Below, in pieces: positions 16,059-23,143 of a stretch of DNA of 64,000 nucleotides (positions are counted from its first letter, which is position 1; every line of letters starts with the position of its first letter). The stretch covers positions 372,001-436,000 of the forward strand of contig NZ_VDOR01000001.1 of the NCBI RefSeq assembly GCF_007666205.1, given 5' to 3'. The notes beneath the pieces were generated by a model. The model saw only the letters and a list, made by a program, of their open reading frames with translations, made no database searches and had not been told where the DNA came from. The position numbers and the translations under genes are program-made. This DNA is from Kocuria palustris (GTDB lineage: Bacteria > Actinomycetota > Actinomycetes > Actinomycetales > Micrococcaceae).

Positions 16059-17463
16059 GCAGGAGAACAACCCGACGAGCATCGGGCTCACGCAGTACCT
16101 CGATCCGTCGTACTGGACCTGGGTCGCCGAGGACGCGAACGGGGCCGCGCTGCTCCAGCAGGGAGCCGGGGCGATCCTCGCCTACGTGGTGCAGCGGCTC
16201 GAGGCGATCGGCTGTGAGGTCGTCGAGGCCTACGGCATCGTGCACGACAAGGACGAGCGCGAGGTCTGGAGCGACACCGAGAAGACCCTCGTGGTCGAGC
16301 CGAAGCCGGATCACCTGCACGCGGTGATCAAGTTCGCCAGCCGCGCGAAGAGCGCGCCTCTGGATCGGCTCGCGTTTGGCATCGGCGTCGAACCGCAGTA
16401 CGTCGAGAAGCCCGGTCGCGGGCGGTACGCCTTCGACAACATGCTCTCGTACCTGACGCACGTGAAGTACGCGGACAAGCACCAGTACGCGCCTTCGGAG
16501 GTCGCCACGGTGCGCGGGCCGGACTACCTCGGCATCGACGCCCAGCGCCGGGAGACGTGGCTCAAGGGTCGCGCCCACGTGAAGAAGAAGGTCGTCGCCG
16601 AGAACTTCGAGGACATGCGCGAGCGCGTGCTCCAGGGCGAGATCACGCGCGATCAGATCATGCTTACCGATGAACTGTTCGACATCTACTCGCGGCATCA
16701 GCGGGAGATCGACGATGCCCTGTCCGCCTACGGTCAACGCCGCGCGTACCGGGCGGCGGCGAAGCTCCGCGCCGGTGAGTTCTCGACGCACGTGGTATTC
16801 GTGCACGGGGATGCCGGTATCGGCAAGACCCGGTTCGCCACGGACTTCATCACCGAGGCGATCAACGCGGCGAACGCCCACGGCGAGCGGTGGCAGGTCT
16901 ACCGGGCCGCCACGGGGAACCCCCTCGATGACTGGCGCGGGGAGGAAGTGCTGCTGCTCGACGATCTGCGCGCCTCGGCGATGGACGCGAACGACTGGCT
17001 GCTGCTGCTCGATCCGTACAACGCCTCCCCGGCGAAGGCGCGCTATAAGAACAAGGGCGAGGTGGCCCCGCGTCTCATCGTCATCACGGCGACGATCGAG
17101 CCCGTCGAGTTCTTCTACTACGCCCGTCAGAAGGGCAACGTGGACGAGGCGCTGGACCAGTTCATCCGCCGCCTGGCCTCGGTCGTGAAGGTCTACCGTG
17201 CCGACGAGATCAACCGCTACCTCGTGCAGCACATCGGAAGGATCGAGCCCTACGAGTGGCATCAGTGCAGCGTTCCGGCCGCCGCGCACACGCCCGGCAT
17301 GTACGGGAACGCGTACCACCGGAACGCCGGGTCGCGGGAACTGACCTACGGTCCGGAGACCTCGGCCGACCACGACGCGGACGGCGCGGTCGCGGAGCTG
17401 CTGAGCGGGCTCGCCGTGCGGAGTCCGGACGTGCCGCTGGCACTGATCGGAGGTGCCGCATGA
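16042..17463 (+). CDS. Replication initiator with HUH endonuclease and P-loop helicase domains
   Basis: A Rep of about 474 residues. The N-terminal part matches the plasmid Rep_2/HUH nuclease: motif I YGIVHDKD at 64-71, HUH motif HLH at 91-93, and motif III YLTHVKYADKHQY at 137-149 with the likely catalytic Tyr. The C-terminal part has Walker A HGDAGIGKT at 255-263 and Walker B VLLLDD at 303-308, as in SF3-type helicases. This joined arrangement is that of CRESS-DNA virus Reps and their bacterial plasmid relatives. The start is GTG at 16042 or 16051. The stop overlaps mobC by 4 bp (ATGA). Confidence 0.88.
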   Translation: MVAVAKQENNPTSIGLTQYLDPSYWTWVAEDANGAALLQQGAGAILAYVVQRLEAIGCEVVEAYGIVHDKDEREVWSDTEKTLVVEPKPDHLHAVIKFASRAKSAPLDRLAFGIGVEPQYVEKPGRGRYAFDNMLSYLTHVKYADKHQYAPSEVATVRGPDYLGIDAQRRETWLKGRAHVKKKVVAENFEDMRERVLQGEITRDQIMLTDELFDIYSRHQREIDDALSAYGQRRAYRAAAKLRAGEFSTHVVFVHGDAGIGKTRFATDFITEAINAANAHGERWQVYRAATGNPLDDWRGEEVLLLDDLRASAMDANDWLLLLDPYNASPAKARYKNKGEVAPRLIVITATIEPVEFFYYARQKGNVDEALDQFIRRLASVVKVYRADEINRYLVQHIGRIEPYEWHQCSVPAAAHTPGMYGNAYHRNAGSRELTYGPETSADHDADGAVAELLSGLAVRSPDVPLALIGGAA

Positions 17464-18050
17464 GCACCGAACTGGACGCGCTCTTCCAGGGGGTCGAGGG
17501 GGCCGGAGGCCCCTCGCAAGCAGGCATGGAGGACACGAGCGTCAGCGATGTGTCCGACATGCCTACTGCTTGCCACTCTGGCGTACAGGTGGAGCAGCAG
17601 ACCGACTCCCAGGTGAACACGGGTCGGGCTGATGCGGAGGCTGTGCGGCAGAGTCACGGCGGCGCGAAGCGTCGTCGTGGGGGCCGCGCGAAGCTCGATA
17701 CCGACTTCGGAGAGGCCACGCTCGCGGCGCTTCGCACTCGTGCGAAGCGGCTCGGGCTGGCTCCGAGCACGTGGGTGCGGGCCGTCGTGCGCGATGCCCT
17801 CCACGCCTCTCGGAGCGAGGAGCTGGACGCCGCCGTGGCCGCGCACCTGCTCGGCGTCGAGGCGCGCGCGCAGGTGTCGGCGGACGCGCGCGAGCTGGCC
17901 GCGCAGATCCGCCCGCTGGCGATCAACGTCAACGACCTGGACCACCGAGCACGTGCCGGTGAGGCGGTGGCGCTGTCGTCGGAGGTGCCCGAGCTGATCG
18001 AGCTGCTGCGCGAGGTCCGCGCCCTGCTCGGTGATCGGACGGCGTCATGA
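17460..18050 (+). CDS. mobC: MobC-like relaxosome accessory protein
   Basis: A 196-residue protein. An unordered N-terminal 60 residues are followed by a ribbon-helix-helix-like segment (LAALRTRAKRLGLAPSTWVR). The MobC signature follows (IRPLAINVNDLDHRARAGEA, then a Leu-rich helix). It likely binds oriT and helps the relaxase nick. It overlaps rep upstream and the relaxase downstream by ATGA, showing one operon. Confidence 0.82.
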   Translation: MSTELDALFQGVEGAGGPSQAGMEDTSVSDVSDMPTACHSGVQVEQQTDSQVNTGRADAEAVRQSHGGAKRRRGGRAKLDTDFGEATLAALRTRAKRLGLAPSTWVRAVVRDALHASRSEELDAAVAAHLLGVEARAQVSADARELAAQIRPLAINVNDLDHRARAGEAVALSSEVPELIELLREVRALLGDRTAS

Positions 18051-19270
18051 GCACGACGCACTACAGCCCGAGCGCCAGCGCCGCCGACACGGAGCGCTAT
18101 ATCCGGGGCAAGGAGGACGAGCGGGGCGTCGCGATCACGTGCGATGTGCCGGGAGGCCCCGGCGCGTTCTCGGCGCGCGCTCGGGCGCTCACGCAGAACA
18201 CGACGCGCGAGGTCGAGGCGCTGCACTACCGCCAGTCGTTCAGCGACGAGGAGTTCGACCCGAAGAACCCCGAACACGTGCAGCGGGTGAACGACCTGGG
18301 CTACCAGCTCGCCAAGAAGATGCACCCGGATTCCGACTGCCTCGTCGTCAGTCATGTGGATGGGCGGGGAAAGAAGCCGCACAACCATATTTTGGTTCTC
18401 AATCACAACAACCGCACGGGAAAGGCGCTCTCGGACTATCGCACGTTCCACGACCGCAAGGCCGGGAATCAGAAGGGCGTGCAGTCGGCGAACGACGAGC
18501 TGATGCGCGAGCACGGGCTCTCGGTCGTGAAGCGGCTGGAGCACGCGCCGAAGGACTGGGAGCTGCGCCGCGAAGACTTCGCCGAGGGGTCGCTCGACCG
18601 CGAGATGGGCGACCGGATGAGTGCGGCGCTGGCCGATCCCCGCGCGGTGGACAAGGCCGGTCTGGTCTCGGTGATCGAGGAGCAGAACCAGCAGCTCGGT
18701 GATGACGGGGATCGGGTGCCACGGATGCGGCTGCACAGCCCCGTCAGCAAGAAGGGCAAACGCGCCGGGCAGGAGACCTGGACGCTCTACATCGAGGACC
18801 GCCGCGGCGAGTCCGGGCGTGCCGAGCGCCGCAAGCGCACGAGCGCACTCTCGGCGGACTTCACCCCGGAGGGCGCGCAGGCGTTCTTCGACTACCACCA
18901 GCAGCAGAAGGAGCAGGAACATGAGCGCAGCACTCGACAGGCTGAAGCAGCAGAACGGGCCCGTGCAGTCGCCGCAACCGCTCGGCAGTCCGGAGACGAT
19001 GGAGCTGTTGACCTCGATCCTCGCCGCCGTCGAGGCGCAGAATACGAGGATCGCCACGCTGACCGAGCAGCAGAAGAAGCTCGCGGGGTTCGTGAAGGTG
19101 GACAGCGAGGAGCAGGAGAAGCAGCTCTCCGCGATCTCGCATCAGCTGACCTCAACGTCGCCGCCGCCGGAGTCGAACGAGAACAGCGAACTGCTCGCCG
19201 GAATCGCGTCCACTCTCGCGGGTATGAGCGTGAACCTCAACGGGGAGAGTCTGAAGGGCTCAGCCTCTAA
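18047..19270 (+). CDS. mobA: MOBP-like relaxase
   Basis: Nicks oriT and leads the strand during mobilization. The 407-residue frame has the relaxase pattern around residues 60-170: LHYRQSFS, H103, and the metal-binding PHNHILVLN with H112 and H114. A candidate nicking Tyr is near the N-terminus (Y6 or Y19). The last 115 residues are Arg/Ala/Glu-rich, without recognisable structure. They overlap a second gene in another frame. Confidence 0.82.
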   Translation: MSTTHYSPSASAADTERYIRGKEDERGVAITCDVPGGPGAFSARARALTQNTTREVEALHYRQSFSDEEFDPKNPEHVQRVNDLGYQLAKKMHPDSDCLVVSHVDGRGKKPHNHILVLNHNNRTGKALSDYRTFHDRKAGNQKGVQSANDELMREHGLSVVKRLEHAPKDWELRREDFAEGSLDREMGDRMSAALADPRAVDKAGLVSVIEEQNQQLGDDGDRVPRMRLHSPVSKKGKRAGQETWTLYIEDRRGESGRAERRKRTSALSADFTPEGAQAFFDYHQQQKEQEHERSTRQAEAAERARAVAATARQSGDDGAVDLDPRRRRGAEYEDRHADRAAEEARGVREGGQRGAGEAALRDLASADLNVAAAGVEREQRTARRNRVHSRGYEREPQRGESEGLSL

Positions 19271-19808
19271 GTCCGAGGCTGCCGCCAAGCATCTCGATGA
19301 GAGCCGGGCTAAGTTCGAGCGGGCCGCGAACGGTGCGCAGAAGGCCTGGCGGGAGTCGATCACCCAAGCCAGCGCCGAGGCGACGAGTGCGATCAGCACG
19401 GCCCGGGATCAGGCTGTGCAGTCGATCGAGAGGGCCGCTGCCGACGCCGGGGCCGTGGCAACAGCCAAGATTGACGCCGCGAACGAGCGGACCGAAAAGA
19501 TCATCGCCACAACGGCGAAGCTGGAGGCCCGTCAGCTTTGGTCTGTCGCCGCGTCGATGTGCCTCGCGCTGCTGCCGGTCGCAGTGATCGTCGCGGGTGT
19601 TTGGATGGCCGTCGCCGGGCTTATCACGGGCGCTCAGTGGGCCCTCGACGTGGACGGGAGCGTGTGGCTCGGGATCGGTCGCTGGCTCGTGGTCTCCATG
19701 GGCCTCGCCGGGGCCGGCTACGGACTCTTCGCGTCCGTCCGCTGGGTCGCCGGTCTCGTGGAGACCTGGAAGGGCCGCGGGATGCCGAGGTGGCCCCGTT
19801 GGCGGTGA
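18921..19808 (+). CDS. MobB-like membrane-anchored mobilization protein, nested start inside mobA
   Basis: A 295-residue protein: N-terminal coiled coil (MELLTSILAAVEAQNTRIAT, then LTEQQKKL), a long Ala/Glu/Ser-rich helix, and two C-terminal transmembrane helices around residues 205-235 and 250-275. AAGGAG precedes the ATG at 18921. The first 350 bp lie in a different frame within the relaxase gene. The layout recalls mobB nested in mobA of ColE1-type plasmids. It may anchor the relaxosome at the membrane (inference). Confidence 0.72.
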   Translation: MSAALDRLKQQNGPVQSPQPLGSPETMELLTSILAAVEAQNTRIATLTEQQKKLAGFVKVDSEEQEKQLSAISHQLTSTSPPPESNENSELLAGIASTLAGMSVNLNGESLKGSASKSEAAAKHLDESRAKFERAANGAQKAWRESITQASAEATSAISTARDQAVQSIERAAADAGAVATAKIDAANERTEKIIATTAKLEARQLWSVAASMCLALLPVAVIVAGVWMAVAGLITGAQWALDVDGSVWLGIGRWLVVSMGLAGAGYGLFASVRWVAGLVETWKGRGMPRWPRWR

Positions 19809-19826
19809 TGGCTGGATCCGATCGAG

Positions 19827-20129
19827 CTACCGGTTCCGATCAGCAGTCGAAGGATTTTCGCAGCAGCCAGTCCTGCGGCCTCGGTGCCGCCGCCGTAGCC
19901 TGACGAGCATCCCGGCCGTGACGGCCATCGCGACGGCGATCCCGGCACCGATGATCCAGGGATTGCCGAGGAGCCCTCCGACGCCTGCGAGTGCTCCGCC
20001 CGCCGCGATGAGCGGCAGGCCGCAGCAGAGCAGCAACGGAAGCGCGCAGCATGCCAGTAGGAGCAGCCCGGTCCCTGCGGCGACGATGGGACCGGCGCGC
20101 CGTTCGTCGCGGTCGTGATCGGCGCTCAT
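19827..20129 (-). CDS. MerF-like mercury transport protein
   Basis: A 100-residue two-helix membrane protein. Helix 1 holds vicinal cysteines C27-C28 and C35-C36, helix 2 spans about residues 57-77, and a third pair, C89-C90, follows a basic stretch near the C-terminus. MerF has the same plan: a Cys pair in helix 1 and a cytosolic C-terminal pair that passes Hg(II) to MerA. An extra Cys pair is present here. AGAGG lies upstream of the ATG. It lies downstream of merA in the same direction. Confidence 0.68.
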   Translation of the reverse strand: MSADHDRDERRAGPIVAAGTGLLLLACCALPLLLCCGLPLIAAGGALAGVGGLLGNPWIIGAGIAVAMAVTAGMLVRLRRRHRGRRTGCCENPSTADRNR

Positions 20130-20178
20130 CGTCTGCACCTCTTCCGGATGAGATCTCCCCGATTGCATGCGTTGCCGT

Positions 20179-21603
20179 TCATGCGCAGCACGAGAGCAGT
20201 GACGGGTCGGTGGTGAAGGACTTCGCGGCGATCCGGATGCCTTCGGTCATGGTCAGGTAGGGGGCCCAGGCGTCGGCGACTTCGGCGATGGTCTTGCCGA
20301 GCACGTGGACGCCTGCGGCGGCGAGTTCCCCGGCGTCCTTGGCGACGGCGGTGAGGCCGAGGATCTCGCTCGTATCGGCGTTCACGACGATCTTGATGAA
20401 CCCGCGGGTGTCGCGGTTGATCACCGCCCGGGGCACATACTCCAGGGGCAGCACGCGGCAGTCGCAGCGGATCCCCGCGGCGACGACCTCCTTCTCGGTC
20501 ATCCCGACCGCGCCGATCGCCGGTCCGGTGAACGTCACCCGCGGCAGATGGGAGTAGTCGACGGACCGGTCGGCGTCGGCGAACGCGTTCTCGGCAACGA
20601 GGGTGCCGTGGTGGGCCGCGACGTAGACGAACTCCGGGTGCCCGGTCACGTCGCCCGCGGCCCAGATCCGCGGGTTCGACGACTGCAGATGGTCGGAGAC
20701 GACCACCTCGCCGGAGTCCCCGGTCTTCACCCCGACCGCATCGAGGTTCAAGCCGTCGGTGACGGGACGGCGTCCGAGGGCGACGAGCACCTGGTCGGCG
20801 CGGAACTCCTGCGAGCCGCCGGACACGTCCGCGGTAACCACGACCTGCCCGGTCGCCGCGTCCCGGGACACCCGGGTCGGCACCGCGCGGCGGACCACCC
20901 GGATGCCCTCGTCGGCGAACACCTCCTGCAGTGTCCGGGACACCTCCGGCTCCTCCTTCGACGCGAGCCGGGACCGCACCAGCACGGTGACCTGGGAGCC
21001 GAGGCGGGCGAACAGCTGCGCCTGCTCCAGGGCAACGTAGCCGCCGCCGAGCACCAGCATCGACTCGGGGACCTCGGTCAGGTCCATCGCCGTGGTCGAG
21101 GTCAGGTACCCGGCCTCGTCCAGGCCGTCGATCGGCGGAGCCCACGGCCGCGCACCGGTGGCGACCAGGTAGTGCTCGGCCTCGATCGTCTCGACCGCTC
21201 CGTCTGCGGCGGTGACCTCCAACACCGGCGCGTCCGGGGTGCCCGCGAACCCGGCGTCTCCCCGCCGGACGTGCCACCCGTATGAATCGGCGACGTCGGC
21301 GTACTTCTCGCCCCGCATCGTCTCGACCAACGCCTGCTTCCCGGCGATCAGCGCGGGCATGTCCACTGGGCCTGCCGTCGTCGCGATCCCCGGGAACCGG
21401 TCGGCGGCGTCGGCGGCGACGTGCCGTGCATCGGCGGCGGCGATGAGGGCCTTCGACGGCACGCAGCCCGTGTTCACGCAGGTGCCGCCGAGCGTGCCAC
21501 GCTCGATCATCACCACCGACTTCCCGAGCATGGTCGCGCGAATCGCGGCGGCGAACGCTCCGCCGCCCGATCCGATGATGGCGAGATCGTACTTCGTAGG
21601 CAT
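20179..21603 (-). CDS. merA: Mercury(II) reductase
   Basis: Reduces Hg(II) to volatile Hg(0) using NADPH and FAD. The 474-residue flavoprotein has the FAD motif GSGGGAFAAAIRA, redox pair C42-C47 in GGTCVNTGCVPSK, a second Rossmann motif LVLGGGYVALEQAQ, AAGDVTGHPEFVYVAA, and the MerA-specific C-terminal pair C472-C473 (LLSCCA). The N-terminal HMA domain of Tn501 MerA is absent, as in many actinobacterial forms. The ATG at 21603 with GGGAG is chosen over an upstream in-frame TTG at 21618. Confidence 0.92.
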   Translation of the reverse strand: MPTKYDLAIIGSGGGAFAAAIRATMLGKSVVMIERGTLGGTCVNTGCVPSKALIAAADARHVAADAADRFPGIATTAGPVDMPALIAGKQALVETMRGEKYADVADSYGWHVRRGDAGFAGTPDAPVLEVTAADGAVETIEAEHYLVATGARPWAPPIDGLDEAGYLTSTTAMDLTEVPESMLVLGGGYVALEQAQLFARLGSQVTVLVRSRLASKEEPEVSRTLQEVFADEGIRVVRRAVPTRVSRDAATGQVVVTADVSGGSQEFRADQVLVALGRRPVTDGLNLDAVGVKTGDSGEVVVSDHLQSSNPRIWAAGDVTGHPEFVYVAAHHGTLVAENAFADADRSVDYSHLPRVTFTGPAIGAVGMTEKEVVAAGIRCDCRVLPLEYVPRAVINRDTRGFIKIVVNADTSEILGLTAVAKDAGELAAAGVHVLGKTIAEVADAWAPYLTMTEGIRIAAKSFTTDPSLLSCCA

Positions 21604-21645
21604 CGCTGCTCCCGTCAAGGCTTGGACTTCTGTTCCGTTTCAGCC

Positions 21646-21677
21646 ATACTGGACCTTCCAGTGCAGGGGAAGGTCAA
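21646..21677 (-). promoter_or_regulatory. MerR-type operator-promoter for merA
   Basis: Dyad ACCTTCC-N8-GGAAGGT at 21653-21674 sits between -35 TTGACC (minus strand, 21672-21677) and -10 CAGTAT (21646-21651), with a 20-bp spacer. The long spacer is typical of MerR-family activation by DNA untwisting. The arms resemble the copper-type CueR site more than the Tn501 mer site. Confidence 0.75.
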
Positions 21678-21709
21678 GCGTGGCCCCTGCCGAATGATCG
21701 GAGGCCGCA

Positions 21710-22099
21710 ATGCGCATCGGAGAACTCGCCGAACGCGCGGGCACCACCTCGAAGACGCTCCGGTTCTACGAAGAGCAGGGACTGCTGCCCCCGGCCGACC
21801 GGACGCCATCCGGGTACCGCGACTACGCGCCCGACGCCGTCGCCCGGATCGACTTCGTTCACCGTGGCCAGGCCGCAGGCCTCACCCTCGCCCAGATCCG
21901 CCAAATCCTCGACATCCGCGACAGCGGCCACGCGCCCTGCGAGCACGTGCGAGACCTCCTCGACGCGCGCCTGGCCGAGATCGAGCAGCAGATCGCCCAG
22001 CTCACCGCCCTGCACGGCACCATCGCCGACCTCCGGCACGACGCCGCGCACCCGGACCCCGACACATGCAGCCCAGACCAGGTCTGCCGGTACCTGTAG
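21710..22099 (+). CDS. merR: MerR-family metal-responsive regulator
   Basis: A 129-residue regulator with the MerR winged helix (MRIGELAERAGTTSKTLRFY), the family linker and a dimerization helix. Cysteines are at 77, 120 and 126. A three-Cys set with one before the long helix and two after it suits mercury sensing, though the C120-x5-C126 spacing is not that of Tn501 MerR. It is divergent from merA across the operator. It is the last gene before attR. Confidence 0.87.
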   Translation: MRIGELAERAGTTSKTLRFYEEQGLLPPADRTPSGYRDYAPDAVARIDFVHRGQAAGLTLAQIRQILDIRDSGHAPCEHVRDLLDARLAEIEQQIAQLTALHGTIADLRHDAAHPDPDTCSPDQVCRYL

Positions 22100-22136
22100 A
22101 GGGACGCGGACCGAGAAAACGAGAGCCATAACACGA

Positions 22137-22156
22137 ACATGCGCTAGCGCATGTCG
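22137..22156. other. attR with overlapping 18-bp perfect palindrome
   Basis: The core TAGCGCATGTCG (22145-22156) overlaps the palindrome ACATGCGCTAGCGCATGT (22137-22154). Read on the minus strand, the core supplies the TAG stop that ends the host-gene N-terminal fragment. In a reconstructed attP, ACATGC and GCATGT flank GCTAGA, centred on TA. Confidence 0.72.
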
Positions 22157-22395
22157 ATCACGCCCGTGCCGATCTGGAGCCGCGATGTCCGGGCGCCGAT
22201 CGCCGAGAGCAGCGGGAACGGCGCCGAGTGCTGCTGCGCGAAGTGGTGCACGCGGAAGAAGGCGCCGTCCACGCCGAGCTCCTCCGCGGCGACCGACAGG
22301 TCGATCGCCTGGTGCAGCACGTCCGCACCGGTCCGGGTCTGCGATCCGGGCACGTCCGACCAGTGTCCGAAGGACAGGAAGCCGAGCTGGGTCAT
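22144..22395 (-). pseudogene. LLM flavin-dependent oxidoreductase, N-terminal part, split by the integrated element
   Basis: Encodes 83 residues: MTQLGFLSFGHWSDVPG, AEELGVDGAFFRVHHFA, and SRLQIGTGVIDMR, then a stop made by the att core. This is the first third of an LLM (beta/alpha)8 barrel and continues in frame into the fragment at 12836-13606. AGGAG precedes the ATG. The promoter side is intact and may still be transcribed. Confidence 0.88.
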
Positions 22396-22434
22396 GTCAT
22401 CTCCTGGGGGTGAGCGATGTTCCGCCCTCAGTAA

Positions 22435-22448
22435 CGTGATACGTCACG
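22435..22448. promoter_or_regulatory. CGTGATACGTCACG dyad upstream of the split LLM gene
   Basis: Inverted arms CGTGA and TCACG around TACG, 40 bp upstream of the LLM start. It matches the pirin dyad at 11 of 12 central positions. Confidence 0.4.
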
Positions 22449-22481
22449 AGAATCATCCCGCTGTGCTGATCCTCACCAGAA

Positions 22482-22527
22482 GTGCAGTTGTGCACCATTG
22501 GCAGTGATGCAAAAATGCACAGGTGCA
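22482..22527. promoter_or_regulatory. TGCAC/GTGCA repeat cluster at the tetR start
   Basis: GTGCA occurs at 22482 and 22490, and a perfect TGCAC-AG-GTGCA dyad at 22516-22527 overlaps the GTG start codon of tetR. It is a likely autoregulatory operator. Confidence 0.5.
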
Positions 22528-23143
22528 AGAATCAAGCCTGAGGGAGCGGAAGAAGGCCCAGACGTGGCATGAGCTCCATGTCGCCGCGGCCGAAGCCGTC
22601 CTGGACCGGGGGCTCCATGCCGTCACGGTCGAGGAGGTCGCCGCCTCGGCGGGGGTCTCCCCGCGCACCTTCTTCAACTACTTCGCGTCGAAGGACCACG
22701 CTCTCCTGGGCGTGCGCGACCCGGAGCTCCCGCCAGGGATCGCGGAGCACCCGCCCGAGGGGTCCTGCACGCTGCGCCGCGTGGTCGAGCTGTACGTGCA
22801 GCTCATGTACTCGGCCATGCCGGCGAGCAGCGCGCAGCTGCGGAGCCGTCTCATGAAGGCCCATCCGAGTCTCGGGGGCCTGCTCAAGGACACGATGCAC
22901 CGCTGCGAGCACATGGTGCACGACGTCGTGCGCGGCTGGGCCGAGCAGGGCCTCGAGCCGCAGGTCCTCGGGCCGGGCGACGATCTCGACCAGCGCATCG
23001 GCATGCTCGTGCAGATGGCGGGCGCCGTGCTGCGCTTCGTGCTCACCAGCCCGGACCGGGTGCCGGGCACCCGACCTTCCCCGGAGGATCTCGACCGCGC
23101 GGTCGAGCTCCTCGACAGTCTCAGCAGAACGGACCGATCATGA
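22523..23143 (+). CDS. TetR family transcriptional regulator
   Basis: A 206-residue regulator with the TetR helix-turn-helix HAVTVEEVAASAGVSPRTFF and then NYFASKDHALLG. The C-terminal ligand domain is not assignable. The likely start is the GTG at 22523, with no Shine-Dalgarno and an operator dyad over it, so the mRNA may be leaderless. Its stop overlaps the start of the efflux pump gene (ATGA). It probably represses the pump and itself. Confidence 0.87.
   Translation: MQESSLRERKKAQTWHELHVAAAEAVLDRGLHAVTVEEVAASAGVSPRTFFNYFASKDHALLGVRDPELPPGIAEHPPEGSCTLRRVVELYVQLMYSAMPASSAQLRSRLMKAHPSLGGLLKDTMHRCEHMVHDVVRGWAEQGLEPQVLGPGDDLDQRIGMLVQMAGAVLRFVLTSPDRVPGTRPSPEDLDRAVELLDSLSRTDRS

Larger units (their letters stand above)
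13602..22147. mobile_element. Integrative mobilizable element with serine integrase, HUH-helicase Rep, Mob genes and mer module
   Basis: An 8,546-bp insertion inside an LLM oxidoreductase gene. The ends share TAGxGCATGTCG (13599-13610 and 22145-22156). Gene order: serine integrase; two small coupled genes; an origin-like region; rep; mobC; relaxase with nested mobB-like gene; then the merF-like and merA genes on the minus strand and merR on the plus strand. No type IV secretion genes are present, so transfer would need a helper conjugation system. The Rep suggests that the excised circle can replicate. Confidence 0.88.
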
